A stretch of DNA of 64,000 nt from Chloroflexota bacterium (GCA_014584575.1 JACTMP010000073.1:124001-188000), one strand, 5' to 3'. Positions 7,151-17,686 are shown, numbered from the stretch's first letter. Notes: generated by a model from the sequence alone, not told the origin. Made by a program: numbers and translations.

Positions 7151-8053
7151 ATGCTTGAGTGGCGCAAACAACGTGAACGATTATGGCAAATGGGGAATGA
7201 GTGGGCTGGCTGGCTGGGGGGCCACGGCCGTGGTTGGTTATTGATCACCGGCGGGGCGTTACAACGCACCTTTGGCTCTGATACCGGCATGGTGGCCTCT
7301 TCCATTGGTTTCTATACCCTCTTTTCCCTCTTCCCCTTAATTTTACTCTCCGTGGCTATTGCCAGTTTGTGGGTTGACCCCAATGTGGTGGAGTCGGAAA
7401 TTATGAATCGGCTGGAGTTTATTGTACCCGGTTTGCAATCTCTGTTGGGCCAGAATATCGAAAGTATTGTCAATGCGCGCGCGCCCATCACCGGCATTGC
7501 CGTTCTGATTTTGTTGTGGACAGCTTCCAATATCTTCACGGCGCTGACGCGGGCGATGGACATGGTGTGGGGGGTGGAACTTACCTGGTCCCGCTCGGCC
7601 TTCCGGCAGCGGGGGTTGGCTGTGTTGATTGTGCTATTTACGGGCATTGCCATCCTGTTGGCGTCGTTGTATGGCGGGACGGTGGTGACGATTGTGAATT
7701 CATTTTACCCGGAAGAGCTACGGCCGTATCGCCCCTATACCACCGAATTATGGACCGTGCTGGTCAGTGTCGGCTTGTTTGCCATGTTATACCGTTTTCT
7801 GCCACACCGCCGCCTTTCCTGGCGCGACGTATTGCCGGGGGCGCTGGTAGCCGGATTCACCTGGTCTGTGGTAAAAGATAGCTTTCTTTCCATCATTGAT
7901 GTGTATCTGTCGCGCACCAATCTGGTGTATGGGTCGGTGACAACAGTGATTGTATTTCTCACCTGGACGTATGTAAGCAGCTTTATTTTCCTGTTTGGGG
8001 CGCAGCTCAATGTGGTCTATGTGCAGCAGCGGCAACGGATGCTGAGTCGGTAA
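7151..8053 (+). CDS. YihY/BrkB family inner-membrane protein
   Basis: About 300 residues with six predicted membrane helices. Family landmarks are ASSIGFYTLFSLFPLILL near residue 50, the WTASNIFTALTRAMDMVWG segment, and GALVAGFTWSVVKDSFLSIY-like sequence near the end. The family was once called RNase BN by mistake; it is a membrane protein of unsettled function. I chose ATG at 7151 over the TTG at 7142, which overlaps a TATACT box. Confidence 0.9.
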   Translation: MLEWRKQRERLWQMGNEWAGWLGGHGRGWLLITGGALQRTFGSDTGMVASSIGFYTLFSLFPLILLSVAIASLWVDPNVVESEIMNRLEFIVPGLQSLLGQNIESIVNARAPITGIAVLILLWTASNIFTALTRAMDMVWGVELTWSRSAFRQRGLAVLIVLFTGIAILLASLYGGTVVTIVNSFYPEELRPYRPYTTELWTVLVSVGLFAMLYRFLPHRRLSWRDVLPGALVAGFTWSVVKDSFLSIIDVYLSRTNLVYGSVTTVIVFLTWTYVSSFIFLFGAQLNVVYVQQRQRMLSR

Positions 8054-8065
8054 CAAACGTCTCGC

Positions 8066-9586
8066 CTATCTACTCGCTGCCTGTTGTCGTGCGGGAAGGG
8101 CGGCCAATAAAAAAGGGAGGCCAAAGGTAAAGAGGACACCCAGGAAGTGGGTGGGTAAACTGGCTTCATCCAGCCAGTAATAGTGCAGGTGGCCGTAGAT
8201 GATGACGGACAGTTGGGTGGTGAGCAGAAACCATAATCCGAGGCGTAATCGGTAGGACACGCCCGTGTTCCTCACGCCCGTGCCCTCCCCAGCCGTCCCC
8301 TCCCCATCAGCGCCATCCCCCTCATCCAGCAGCAGCCAGGGAAAAGGCCAGGCCGCATACCAGATGCGAAAAGCAGGCGCTGTAAGCAGGTAGCCAAAAA
8401 AGATGTCGGCGGCGGCGCGCAGCGGGTTACGGCCGTGCCACGTCCGCCATATCAACCAACCCGCCAGTGTTAAAAATACCAGCCGCCCCAGGTTAACAAC
8501 CAGGTAATACTGCTCCATCGTTAACGTTCCCCATTCGGGGATAAACAGCAGAATCAACGTCACCGGTGAAAATCCAGGGTAGTCGGCGGCTTCTCGCGCC
8601 AGCCGGGAGGCGAGAGCAAATGGCGAGCCAAACGGCAGGAAGGTGAAAAAGGTGAGGAGCAAAGCGGTCACGGCCGTGACCACCGCAAATTGCGTTTTCC
8701 CACCCGCCGGTAAACGACGCCAGGCCGCCAGCCAAAAGAAAGCCAGCGGCAGCAAGGCAACCGGCTTGGCCAAGACGGCCAGAAACATAACGGCGATACC
8801 TGTGGCCGAATAACCGCGCTGCAAAACCCAACACCCCAGAAGCAACCAGAGCAGCATCAGGGCATCGTTGTGGGCGTCTACCACAAAAACAGATAACAAG
8901 GCCGGGTTCCAGGCCCACAATAACGTCAGCCCCAATCGGCGTGGCGGCGCTGCGTCGGCCAATAGCAGCCAGAGCAGCCAGGCGCAAAACAAAAATGTGA
9001 GCAACCCCACCAGCTTAAACAGCAGCAACCCGGCATACAAATCAGGCCCGACCAGGTAGGCGATGGTGGCTGCACCCATTTCCCAGAGGGGCCCATAGGG
9101 CGTGGTTTCTCCGGCCCATTCACCCGCCAGGGGCAAAAAGGGATCAGCGCCGAAGGCATTGGGTGGCGTCAGAAAGGGGTTGGCGCGGTAGATGGCGGTC
9201 ATACGGCCGTGCAGCAGATAACGAAACACATCGGTGGCATTGATAGGATAAGTGAACAACAGTGGCAGGCTAAAGAGTATGGCCGTGCCCAAAACATAGC
9301 GCAGCCGCAGTTGCCATTGTTTCTGCTGTATCAGCCGGAAAGCGCCCCAATAAAGCCCATACAAAACCACCACCAGCAGCCCATAAGCCGCCCCTGCCTT
9401 CAATGAGGGCGTGAAATCCCGCAGGTCGGCCAGCGGGACTTCCCGGTAAAAGGGCGCTAATGGAAACCAGACAGCCATCAGCCCATACCCGCCCAGGCTC
9501 AACAGCACCAGTAACACCAGCGGTACATACTGACTATGGAAGGCGCGCCCAGATGCCGGCGCACGGAATCGGGAAAAGGGGAACAT
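8066..9586 (-). CDS. GT-C type polytopic glycosyltransferase (GT87/DUF2029-like)
   Basis: A 506-residue membrane protein with about twelve hydrophobic helices. The first large loop has TDVFRYLLHGRM, NPFLTPP and TTPYGPLWE, the loop pattern of polyprenol-phosphate-dependent mannosyl- and related GT-C transferases (GT87/MptA-like). The probable role is to add a sugar from a polyprenyl-phosphate donor to an envelope glycan outside the membrane. Donor and acceptor are not known. A short low-complexity stretch (EGDGADGEGTAGEGTG) interrupts the protein near residue 425. Confidence 0.8.
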   Translation of the reverse strand: MFPFSRFRAPASGRAFHSQYVPLVLLVLLSLGGYGLMAVWFPLAPFYREVPLADLRDFTPSLKAGAAYGLLVVVLYGLYWGAFRLIQQKQWQLRLRYVLGTAILFSLPLLFTYPINATDVFRYLLHGRMTAIYRANPFLTPPNAFGADPFLPLAGEWAGETTPYGPLWEMGAATIAYLVGPDLYAGLLLFKLVGLLTFLFCAWLLWLLLADAAPPRRLGLTLLWAWNPALLSVFVVDAHNDALMLLWLLLGCWVLQRGYSATGIAVMFLAVLAKPVALLPLAFFWLAAWRRLPAGGKTQFAVVTAVTALLLTFFTFLPFGSPFALASRLAREAADYPGFSPVTLILLFIPEWGTLTMEQYYLVVNLGRLVFLTLAGWLIWRTWHGRNPLRAAADIFFGYLLTAPAFRIWYAAWPFPWLLLDEGDGADGEGTAGEGTGVRNTGVSYRLRLGLWFLLTTQLSVIIYGHLHYYWLDEASLPTHFLGVLFTFGLPFLLAALPARQQAASR

Positions 9587-9609
9587 GGTCAGTGGGAAAA
9601 AGAAGAGGA

Positions 9610-11085
9610 TTAACGCATAGCCACGCGACGGCCGTGTTTATCCAGTGGCACCACCAGCGTGACGGTAGTGCCCTGCCCTGGCGCAGATTCCAGTTTCAAA
9701 GAGCCATCAATGCGGTCGGCTCGTTCCCGCATATTGATCATCCCCAGGCTGCCCCGTGAACTATAATCGGCGTTTACATCTTGCACATCAAAACCTTTGC
9801 CGTTGTCTTTTACCATGGCCACAAACAGGTTGTCTTCCCGCCAGAAGCGCACCAGAATCTGCTCTGCTTCCGAATACTTGCGGGCATTGCCCAACGCTTC
9901 TTCCACAATGGAAAAGACCACACTTTGCGCCGACTCGGCGAGCAAATCACCGTGTTCCCCGCCGCTCAGTTTAATGTTCAGGCCATCATTTTCGCGCAGG
10001 CGGGTGATCAGCGTTTCCACAGCGGCTGTCAGCCCTTGTGTTTCCAGCACCAACGGCCGTAACGTAAACAACATGCCGCGAATATCCTTGCTGGTCTGTT
10101 TGGCCAGCAGTTCCACCTTCTCCAGTTCGTTCAGTGCCGTTTCCGGGTCTCTGGTCATCAGGGATCGGATGAAATTGATACGCATGGCAATGGCAGCAAT
10201 ACTCTGGGTTGGCCCGTCATGCAAATCACGCGCCAATTCCTTACGCGCCTCTTCGTCAGCCTCAATAATGCGCTGCTTCTCTGCTTCCAACCGCTGATAA
10301 AGCTGGGCGTTCTGCAGGGCAATGACTGCCTGGTCGGCCACAGCGTCAAACAGTTCAAACTGCTCCTGTTCAAATTTAACGGGTGTGCTGGAACCGATCA
10401 CCATCACCCCGAAGATTTGAAACCCGGCGCGCAGGGGAATGCACACCGCTTTGGCGCAGTTCTGGAACGCCATAAACTGGCGCAGTTCAGGATCGCTGCG
10501 GGGAGATTCAATCAGCACCATCTCGGCATTGTTTAGCGCCTCGGCAATGGCCCCCTGCTGCCCTTTCACCACCTTGCCCTCATCAATGTTGGCAAAACGG
10601 CGTGTCGCTACCGGGACCAGTTCACGGCCGTGATACAAAAACACCGCCCCCACCAATGAATTGCGCGGTACCCCCGATTCTTCCAGGGCCAGGCTGCAAA
10701 CATCAATCGCCTCTTGCACCACCCGTTCAAAACTGAGCGTGGCCCGCATCACGGAAGCCATAGATTGCAACGATCTGGCCCGGTTGCTGGCGGCTCGCAG
10801 CTGCTGCAATTCGTTGTCAATGCTTTTCCCTGCCAGGTTGCGCACCCGACCTTCCGTGCTGTCAATGAGCAGATAAACAATGCCGCCTGACACTATCATC
10901 ACCAGCACAGCCACTATCAGGCCAGGAATCCAGCCGGCGGGGGAGATATTGAATAAATAGAGATAAATGAGGATGTAAACGACGACCAGCAACAGCAGGG
11001 CAACCCCCGCGACCACTAAAGTTAGTGTGTTCAGGCGCTTAAACTCATTGTGAATCTTGGACAGGAGTTTTTTGGTCATGCGCAT
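9610..11085 (-). CDS. NarL/DegS-type sensor histidine kinase with GAF domain
   Basis: A 491-residue protein. Two membrane helices lie near residues 20-80, a GAF domain at about 150-290, the HisKA_3 dimerisation segment (ELARDLHDGPTQS, His being the phospho-acceptor), and a C-terminal ATPase with EEALGNARKYS and DNGKGF. It would phosphorylate a LuxR-type regulator that is not next to it. I chose ATG at 11085 (MRMTKKLL); the longer reading from 11157 has no hydrophobic or family support. Confidence 0.88.
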   Translation of the reverse strand: MRMTKKLLSKIHNEFKRLNTLTLVVAGVALLLLVVVYILIYLYLFNISPAGWIPGLIVAVLVMIVSGGIVYLLIDSTEGRVRNLAGKSIDNELQQLRAASNRARSLQSMASVMRATLSFERVVQEAIDVCSLALEESGVPRNSLVGAVFLYHGRELVPVATRRFANIDEGKVVKGQQGAIAEALNNAEMVLIESPRSDPELRQFMAFQNCAKAVCIPLRAGFQIFGVMVIGSSTPVKFEQEQFELFDAVADQAVIALQNAQLYQRLEAEKQRIIEADEEARKELARDLHDGPTQSIAAIAMRINFIRSLMTRDPETALNELEKVELLAKQTSKDIRGMLFTLRPLVLETQGLTAAVETLITRLRENDGLNIKLSGGEHGDLLAESAQSVVFSIVEEALGNARKYSEAEQILVRFWREDNLFVAMVKDNGKGFDVQDVNADYSSRGSLGMINMRERADRIDGSLKLESAPGQGTTVTLVVPLDKHGRRVAMR

Positions 11086-11277
11086 CTGCTCGTGACATTG
11101 CCAACGGGTGGTTAGCCCATTATGGGAATTATAATCAAACGGTTTCTCATACAACAAAAAGAGGTCACGATGCGCCCTTGTTTTAGTACATATTAACCAG
11201 TGGCCTTAACCTTAATCTTAACAAATGATAACCAGTTCATTGGGTAATTGGAACGGGGCTGTTAATCAAACAAACAA

Positions 11278-12198
11278 TCATCCCGGCATCCAATTGCTCA
11301 ATGCCGTGGCAATCTCGGCTGCAACCTGGGCATTGTGGCGCAGCAGCGCGGTGTTGGCGCGCAAGCTACGGCCGTTTGTCAATTCTACCACCCGCCGCAG
11401 CAGCCAGGGGGTCGAGACCGGACCGTGAATACCTTGCCGGTCGGCTTCGTGGGTGGCCTGGGTGATGGCCGCTTCCACTTCTTCCGGGTCACAGGCGTCT
11501 GCTTCCGGCGGCGGCACAGTCACCAACAGGCCATTTTGCAGTCCCAATTCCTGCCGCGCCACGATGATGGCGGCAACTTCTGGCGGCGCCTGCACACAGA
11601 TGTCCACCGGCAGCCCGCTACGGCGGGCAAAAAAAGCTGGCATCTCATCCGTCTGGTAGCCGACCACCGGTACGCCTTGCGTTTCCAGCACTTCACGAGT
11701 GGCGGGCAGGTCGAGGATGGATTTAGCGCCGCTGCATACCACAGTCACGGCCGTGCGCCCCAGTTCCATCAGGTCGGCGCTCACGTCGAACGGATGCCCG
11801 CGATGCACACCGCCAATACCACCTGTGGCAAACAGTTCAATCCCGGCCATATGGGCCACAATCATGGTGCCGGCGACGGTGGTTGCGCCATGTTCGCGGC
11901 GGGCAACGGCCAGGGGCAAATCGCGGCGGCTGCATTTACGCACGGCCGTGCCCGCCAACTGCCCTAGCTGCTCAATCTGCGCCTGCGCCAGCCCCACATG
12001 GATCACGCCCTGCAAAATGGCGATGGTTGCCGGAACTGCGCCGCCCGTGCGCACGGCCGTTTCCATGGCCACGGCCGTTTTTACATTATCCGGGTATGGC
12101 AGCCCATGGGTGATCAGGGTACTTTCAAGCGCCACAACGGGCAGCCCAGCAGCCAATGCCGCCGCTACTTCAGGATGGAATTGCATTTTTGATTTCAT
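11278..12198 (-). CDS. psuG: Pseudouridine-5'-phosphate glycosidase
   Basis: PsuG cleaves pseudouridine 5'-phosphate to uracil and ribose 5-phosphate, recycling the modified nucleoside from RNA turnover. The 306-residue protein carries the family start VALESTLITHGLPYP, the central ATGGIGGVHRG, and CSGAKSILDLPATREVLET with the catalytic Lys region. Full length. The usual partner PsuK (a PfkB kinase) is not adjacent. Confidence 0.94.
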   Translation of the reverse strand: MKSKMQFHPEVAAALAAGLPVVALESTLITHGLPYPDNVKTAVAMETAVRTGGAVPATIAILQGVIHVGLAQAQIEQLGQLAGTAVRKCSRRDLPLAVARREHGATTVAGTMIVAHMAGIELFATGGIGGVHRGHPFDVSADLMELGRTAVTVVCSGAKSILDLPATREVLETQGVPVVGYQTDEMPAFFARRSGLPVDICVQAPPEVAAIIVARQELGLQNGLLVTVPPPEADACDPEEVEAAITQATHEADRQGIHGPVSTPWLLRRVVELTNGRSLRANTALLRHNAQVAAEIATALSNWMPG

Positions 12199-12273
12199 AA
12201 GATTAACCCAATGATCACCTAAATGTTGGCCTGCGACAAGGGGTCTTTGTCTGCTGCTGTGCGGTTGGCGTGT

Positions 12274-14229
12274 TTATGGGGGTGGTGTGTCCGTTGGGCA
12301 GGGATGGATGATGAGACGGAGGGCGTTATCGGGCAGAGGGTTTTGGGCTGAGTCAACACCGGCAGCGCGTTCGCCGGTTGTATAGTCATAAAGGCCGAGC
12401 GGCAGGCTGGTGGGCACGGCCGTACCGTCCAATGCAATCTGCCGGTATTCCGTCACCAGCCAGCCGGGAGGCAGCGTCAGCCAGTCTGGGCGCAGGTGCA
12501 GCGGCGGGCCATCCGCCTGGCCTATGAGACGGCCGTCTTCAGCCAACACCTGCACAAAGACAGAGGTGGTGGCGGCGCTGTGTGGCGGGGGCTGCCAGGT
12601 CAATTCAACCACAACCCGCCCATCACAAGCGACGGCCGTGCCCGCCAACAAAGCCATCTCACCCCAGGTTGCCAGCGGGGATACGGCCGTGCCCTCTGGC
12701 GGGGAAAAACGGCCGCTCCATTCGGCCGTCAAGCCCATTTCTGTGAAGCGGTTGATAAAAACACTGGCGCCGGCAGGTGACCATTCGGCCGGATTACCCA
12801 AATCAGGTGACTGCACATGCAGGCCATGCGGGTAGCTCACCGCCTGCCCCAGTTCCGGCACGGCGACAGCGCGCACCGGGCGCACCTGATTCAGATTTTC
12901 CCAAATCAATTCCTCGGCAAAAATGTGCTCACCCATCAGGGCCACATGCTCCACGCCCACGGGAAAGGTATTGCGTGCCGGGGCAGACCAGGCGGGTAAA
13001 TTAACCAGCAAAACGCCCTCGGCCAACGGCCGTGCCCTCATTTCTGCCCGCACTACAGCTACCGTTGTGCCTAAATCCGCCAGCGCCGCCACGCGCCCGC
13101 GCACAAAAAAAACGCCAACCAGCAGCATCACTCCCAGGACGGCAGCCCAGGCCACCCGCCCCACTCGCCGCCAGACGAACAGAGAATCGAGCAAGACAGC
13201 CCACAGCAGGCAAACCCCCGCGCTGCCCAGATAGTGCAGGCGGGGGCCATGCAAAATGTAGTCAGCAGACAGGGTGATAATCACCAATACGGCCGTGACG
13301 CCCCACCAGCCCCACCCCAATAACAGGGCTAAACGATTTTCCGGCTGCCGTGCCGCCAGCCCCGTCCAGACAATGGCTACCAATAATCCCAGGCCAACGA
13401 CCATTGGAGCATTGTCCCGCACCAGTTGTGCCCCCAGCCAGGCCAGCGGGTAGATAAGCGCCTGCCCGAAGTACAACAGGGGCGGCCCCGGCAAACTACT
13501 GTCGGTGGGCTGTGGCGGTGGCGCCAGGGGCAAGAATTGGTAAAAAACGGTGTAGGTCGCGCCGGCCATCAAAAAGAAAAGATAAGGCGAGCGCAAGAAC
13601 GACCGGGGGCGCCGCCAACGCCAGGCGCTGATCTCAACATGGCCGGTATATGCCCACTGGGTCAGCGCCGCGTAGACGCCAAACAGTACCATCAATTCAA
13701 GGGACAGCAGGCCGATGAGAAAGAGCACGGCCGTGACCACCCACCACCAACCCCCTTTTTCCAGCGCCCACAGATAGGTGTGCAGCGCCAGCAGCACCAA
13801 TGCCAGCAAAATCAGATAGATATTGTTGCCAAAAACGGCGACTGCCTGGAAGGAAAAAGGGTAACAGGCCAGCAGCAGCCCGGCGGCTAATGCCCGCGGC
13901 CAGCGTCGCCACAGCCGCCAGGCCAGCGCCGCTAACAGGGCTGCATTGGCGGCGTGCAGCAGCCAGTTCAGCCCATACAAAAAAGGGGCGGGATATTGCC
14001 CAAACAGGCTGCGCGTGAGCAGCACCGGCAGGAACAAGATCGGACGAAAATAAGCGAAATCGGGGGAGGGCAGCCAGACGGTGACATAATTCAGTCCCTT
14101 CACCAGGCGGATATGTAGTAGATCATCAAAAGAGAGCGGCAGGTGCAAGATGGGCCAATAGAGGCACAGAGCGGCACAGGCAGTGGCTACGGCCGTCGCC
14201 AGCAGTAAATGGCGGCGCAGCCAGTTCAT
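12274..14229 (-). CDS. Large membrane protein, GT-C/O-mannosyltransferase (TMTC-like)
   Basis: A 651-residue protein with about eleven N-terminal hydrophobic helices and a soluble C-terminal domain of some 230 residues. The first loop contains SFDDLLHIR, the acidic pair expected of GT-C enzymes, followed by YFRPILFLPVLL as in TMTC/Oligosaccharyl-like families. The probable role is glycosylation at the outer face of the membrane. Its ATG overlaps the stop of the LysM/SH3 gene by four bases, so the two are co-translated. Confidence 0.72.
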   Translation of the reverse strand: MNWLRRHLLLATAVATACAALCLYWPILHLPLSFDDLLHIRLVKGLNYVTVWLPSPDFAYFRPILFLPVLLTRSLFGQYPAPFLYGLNWLLHAANAALLAALAWRLWRRWPRALAAGLLLACYPFSFQAVAVFGNNIYLILLALVLLALHTYLWALEKGGWWWVVTAVLFLIGLLSLELMVLFGVYAALTQWAYTGHVEISAWRWRRPRSFLRSPYLFFLMAGATYTVFYQFLPLAPPPQPTDSSLPGPPLLYFGQALIYPLAWLGAQLVRDNAPMVVGLGLLVAIVWTGLAARQPENRLALLLGWGWWGVTAVLVIITLSADYILHGPRLHYLGSAGVCLLWAVLLDSLFVWRRVGRVAWAAVLGVMLLVGVFFVRGRVAALADLGTTVAVVRAEMRARPLAEGVLLVNLPAWSAPARNTFPVGVEHVALMGEHIFAEELIWENLNQVRPVRAVAVPELGQAVSYPHGLHVQSPDLGNPAEWSPAGASVFINRFTEMGLTAEWSGRFSPPEGTAVSPLATWGEMALLAGTAVACDGRVVVELTWQPPPHSAATTSVFVQVLAEDGRLIGQADGPPLHLRPDWLTLPPGWLVTEYRQIALDGTAVPTSLPLGLYDYTTGERAAGVDSAQNPLPDNALRLIIHPCPTDTPPP

Positions 14230-15308
14230 GGTACCACGATCACGGGGATAGATTCGGGCAGGGTGGGGTACAACAGACCCACATCGGCGGTGGGCAGCCA
14301 GCCACGAGTCACCCCGTCTTCCAGTTGCAGCAAATACCAGTCGCCGGCCTGGGTGCGGCCGACAGCATAGGCAAAGGTACCCCGCGCCAGCGGCATGATG
14401 CTGCTGAATTGGGCGCCAGGGCCGCTGTACAGGTTGGCGTTGGCGGCGCGGATGACCATTTCTGCCAGTTGTTGGCCGGGGGCCAGGGCGAGGGTGGCGG
14501 CGGGTGGTGGGGTGAGGGCGACGGCCGTGCCCAACGCTGGGCCGCCCAACTCTGGCGTCAGTGGCGGATGGGGCAAAACAAGGGTCTGCCCAACGGCCAG
14601 AGCATCTGTGGTCAGGCCGTTCTGGTTCATTATTTCATCCAGCGTCAGGCCATAGCGCCGGGCAATGGTGAACAGCGTATCCCCGGCCTGCACCACGTAA
14701 GTGACCGGGCCGGCAGGCAGCGTCTCGCTGACGACCATTTCGCTGCTGGTAGCGGTGGCAAACAGCAGCGCGGCGGCATTGGCGGTTTGTTCGATGACGG
14801 CGCGGGTGGCTGTGCCTTCCAGGGCAATGGTGGTTTGTGTGGCGGCTACGGCCGTGAACACCGCTTCCGCCTGCGCTGTTGGCGCTGCCGCCGCTGCTTC
14901 CTCATTACCAAAAAGAAGCGGCCAGAGGACGATGATGCCCCCTCCCACAAACAAAATGACAGCCACTACCCAGATTAGCCAATGCACCTGCGGCAGGGTA
15001 ATATCAGAACGGATGGTGGTTACACGCGCCGTGCGTTCTGGTGCGGCAACGGGGGCTGCGGGAGGCGGCGCAAACCCGGCCAACTGTACGCCGGGGTAAG
15101 CGCCCGTCTGGCTATGCACATACCCATTCCAATGAAACAGAATCGCCTGCAATTGTTCGCGCTGTTGGGGATTTTCTACGTGGGCGCTGGCGGCCTGCAC
15201 CTGATCCATGAGCGCCATGACTTCATTCATATCCACCGCTGCCGGGTCGGCGGCGGCTTTATTGCGCAATGTCTGGTGTTGTACTACCAGTTGATCTACG
15301 ATCATCAT
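14226..15308 (-). CDS. Membrane-anchored LysM and SH3-like domain protein
   Basis: A 360-residue protein: a cytoplasmic helical N-terminus (about 1-75), a Pro/Ala linker, one membrane helix (VHWLIWVVAVILFVGGGIIV, about 109-130), then an outer part with a LysM (YVVQAGDTLFTIARRYG to LVLP) and a C-terminal bacterial SH3 (NANLYSGPGAQFSSI). LysM binds glycan chains, so this is likely an envelope-tethering protein. It is translationally coupled to the glycosyltransferase gene at 12274-14229. Confidence 0.85.
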   Translation of the reverse strand: MMIVDQLVVQHQTLRNKAAADPAAVDMNEVMALMDQVQAASAHVENPQQREQLQAILFHWNGYVHSQTGAYPGVQLAGFAPPPAAPVAAPERTARVTTIRSDITLPQVHWLIWVVAVILFVGGGIIVLWPLLFGNEEAAAAAPTAQAEAVFTAVAATQTTIALEGTATRAVIEQTANAAALLFATATSSEMVVSETLPAGPVTYVVQAGDTLFTIARRYGLTLDEIMNQNGLTTDALAVGQTLVLPHPPLTPELGGPALGTAVALTPPPAATLALAPGQQLAEMVIRAANANLYSGPGAQFSSIMPLARGTFAYAVGRTQAGDWYLLQLEDGVTRGWLPTADVGLLYPTLPESIPVIVVP

Positions 15309-15420
15309 GGCTCATGTCCCTGACAAGATGAGTGGGTAAGATGGTGAATGCTCGCGTATCATAACACTCTTCACAATGGGTAACAAACGAGAGGCGAGGC
15401 CGCAGCGCCAGCCAGATCAC

Positions 15421-17643
15421 CTATTCTGGCCGGTAGAGCGATGTGGCCGGCAGCAGTTCCTCCTCGCGCCCTTTTTTGAGTGTGGATTGCACGGCAAAGA
15501 CGTTGGGCAGCGCCTTCATCTGGTGCAAAATGCGCACCAACTGGCGTGGGCTGACGATGTCAATGGTGAGGTCAATATACACTTCGCTTAGTTGGGAGGG
15601 GGGTGGGGTGTGGATGAAGGAGATATTCATGTGTTCGTCTTGAATGAGGTGGGTGATTTCAAAAAGGAGGCCGGGACGGTCATAAACCTTCACGTGGATG
15701 TCTACCTGGCGCGCCTGGCGGGGCGTCTGCCCCCAGCCCAACTTAAGGATGCGCCCCCACATACGTTCCGGCTGGAGGGTGGAACAGTTGCGGCTATGCA
15801 CGGTGACGCCGCCATCTTTGCGCACAAAGCCGATGATGGCGCCAGGCGGGCGGGGCTGACAGGTGCTACACAGGCGGAGGTTACGGCCGTCGGCGTTCAT
15901 CACCACATACCGCTCCCGATCATCCCCCCACACCTCATTGTCCAACGCACGGGCCGGCCCCAGCGCCCACTTCTCCTCCAAAATGCTTAAAGCGACAGTG
16001 GTGGGCAGCAAATCGGCGCGCCCCAGGTCGTGGAAAAGCGTCTGCGTGTGGCTGTAACCAAACATCTCGGCAATACGAGTGTGACTGTGGTCAGGGAATC
16101 CCAACATGCGCAGTTCGTTTTCCAGAATTTGCTGTCCTTCGGCCACCGCCTGCTCCGGGGACAGCCGCCGGAACCAGCGGCGGGCATGGTGGCGGGCATA
16201 GTCGGTGAAAATATAGCCCAAGTCTTCATCCAGCCAGGCGCGCTGTGGCTGCGCCCGTAGCTTTTTGACAATGCGCACCTGGTCGCCATCTTGCAACGGT
16301 TTATTCAGCGGGTGCATTTCGTCATTTACCAGCGCCGCATAACATTGTTCCCCCAGTCCGGTGTGAATGGCATAGGCAAAATCTATGGGTGTGGCCCCTT
16401 GCGGCAGCTCTTTGACATCACCACGTGGCGTGTAAACGCGGATTTGTTTCACGAAGACATCTTTCACCACCCCCTGCACAGCAGCAGCCGGGGGTTGTTC
16501 CAGATTGATATTGCCGCTGATATTCTCAAAAAAAGCCTCAATCCGGTCGGCTACCCCTTGTGTCCAGAAAGGCGTTCCCTTGTATAACCAGCGGGAGAGG
16601 ACGCCGATTTCGTCTACCTTGTCCATTGAGGCGGTGCGAAAGCGCAGCTTCAAATGCTGTCCGCTGGTGTGGATGACCGACGTGTGCAACGACCGGTATA
16701 AATTTTCGCGGGGCACGGCAATGTAATCATCAAATTTACCCGGAATGGGCCGCCATATCTGGTGTAGATGGCCCAGGGCCAGGTAACAGGCGGGAAATTC
16801 ATCCACCAGGACAACCAACCGCATGGTTTTATCCAGGTCAAAATAAGAGAGGCCGTTGCGGCAAATATCCTGATAAATGGTGTAGATATTTTCAGGGGCA
16901 TAAATGACATCCCGCACATCTACGTCCACTTGCAGCAGCAAATCAAAAATTTCGGCTTTGATGATCTGGTAGTCGGCCTGTTGCGCCTGTGTCAGCCGTT
17001 CGCGCTGTTCGCGGATAATGCGGTAAGCCTTGTTGTCCACTACTTGCAGCGATAGTGATTCCAGTTCGTTTTTCAGGTTCCAGATGCCCAGCCGGTTAGC
17101 CAGGGGGGCATAAATGGCTAAAGTCTCTCTGGCTTTGTAAATCTGGCGATGGGGCTGGGTGGCCTTGATGGTGCGCATGTTATGTAAACGGTCGAATAGT
17201 TTGATGATGACGGTGCGCACGTCTACGGTCATAATGCTAAGCATCTTTTGCAGCGTAGCGTCTTCGACTTCTTTGTCGCTGAGGGTTTTGTCTTTGGCCA
17301 CACCTTTAGTGACATCTTTAAGTTTGGTGACGCCGGCAACCAGCAGGGCCACTTCTTCGCCAAAGCTTTTCTCTATTTCTTTGATGGTAACGCGGGTGTC
17401 TTCGGCTACGTCGTGCAGCAAGGCGGCAGCCAGGGCGGGGGCGTCAAGCTGGTATTCGGCCAGGTAATAGGCAACGGTGAGGGGGTGGGTAAAAAAAAGC
17501 TCGCCGGATTTCCGGCGTTGGTCGCCATGTTCCCGGCGAGCAAGTGCAAAAGCCTTTTGCACGTAGGCTCTGTCCTCGATGCTAAGGTAACTGTCTATAC
17601 GCTCGAAAAATTCACGGCCGTCGGCAGCCAACGTCTCACTCAT
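15421..17643 (-). CDS. relA: Bifunctional (p)ppGpp synthetase/hydrolase (RelA/SpoT)
   Basis: A 740-residue Rsh protein that makes and degrades the stringent-response alarmone. In order: HD hydrolase domain (GELFFTHPLTVAYYL, LLHDVAEDT), synthetase domain (FDDYIAVPRENLYRSLHTS), TGS (YTPRGDVKELPQGATPIDFA), a conserved middle domain with a CSTCQPRPP motif, and a C-terminal ACT (YDRPGLLFEIT). Both catalytic halves look intact. I chose ATG at 17643 (MSETLAADG); the longer reading from 17724 covers the intergenic gap. It follows the response regulator on the same strand. No ACGGCCGT copy was seen over the central two thirds of the gene. Confidence 0.94.
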   Translation of the reverse strand: MSETLAADGREFFERIDSYLSIEDRAYVQKAFALARREHGDQRRKSGELFFTHPLTVAYYLAEYQLDAPALAAALLHDVAEDTRVTIKEIEKSFGEEVALLVAGVTKLKDVTKGVAKDKTLSDKEVEDATLQKMLSIMTVDVRTVIIKLFDRLHNMRTIKATQPHRQIYKARETLAIYAPLANRLGIWNLKNELESLSLQVVDNKAYRIIREQRERLTQAQQADYQIIKAEIFDLLLQVDVDVRDVIYAPENIYTIYQDICRNGLSYFDLDKTMRLVVLVDEFPACYLALGHLHQIWRPIPGKFDDYIAVPRENLYRSLHTSVIHTSGQHLKLRFRTASMDKVDEIGVLSRWLYKGTPFWTQGVADRIEAFFENISGNINLEQPPAAAVQGVVKDVFVKQIRVYTPRGDVKELPQGATPIDFAYAIHTGLGEQCYAALVNDEMHPLNKPLQDGDQVRIVKKLRAQPQRAWLDEDLGYIFTDYARHHARRWFRRLSPEQAVAEGQQILENELRMLGFPDHSHTRIAEMFGYSHTQTLFHDLGRADLLPTTVALSILEEKWALGPARALDNEVWGDDRERYVVMNADGRNLRLCSTCQPRPPGAIIGFVRKDGGVTVHSRNCSTLQPERMWGRILKLGWGQTPRQARQVDIHVKVYDRPGLLFEITHLIQDEHMNISFIHTPPPSQLSEVYIDLTIDIVSPRQLVRILHQMKALPNVFAVQSTLKKGREEELLPATSLYRPE

Positions 17644-17686
17644 AGCCGCCAATGATAGTTGAATTTTCCGAAAAATTAAAAAAGGC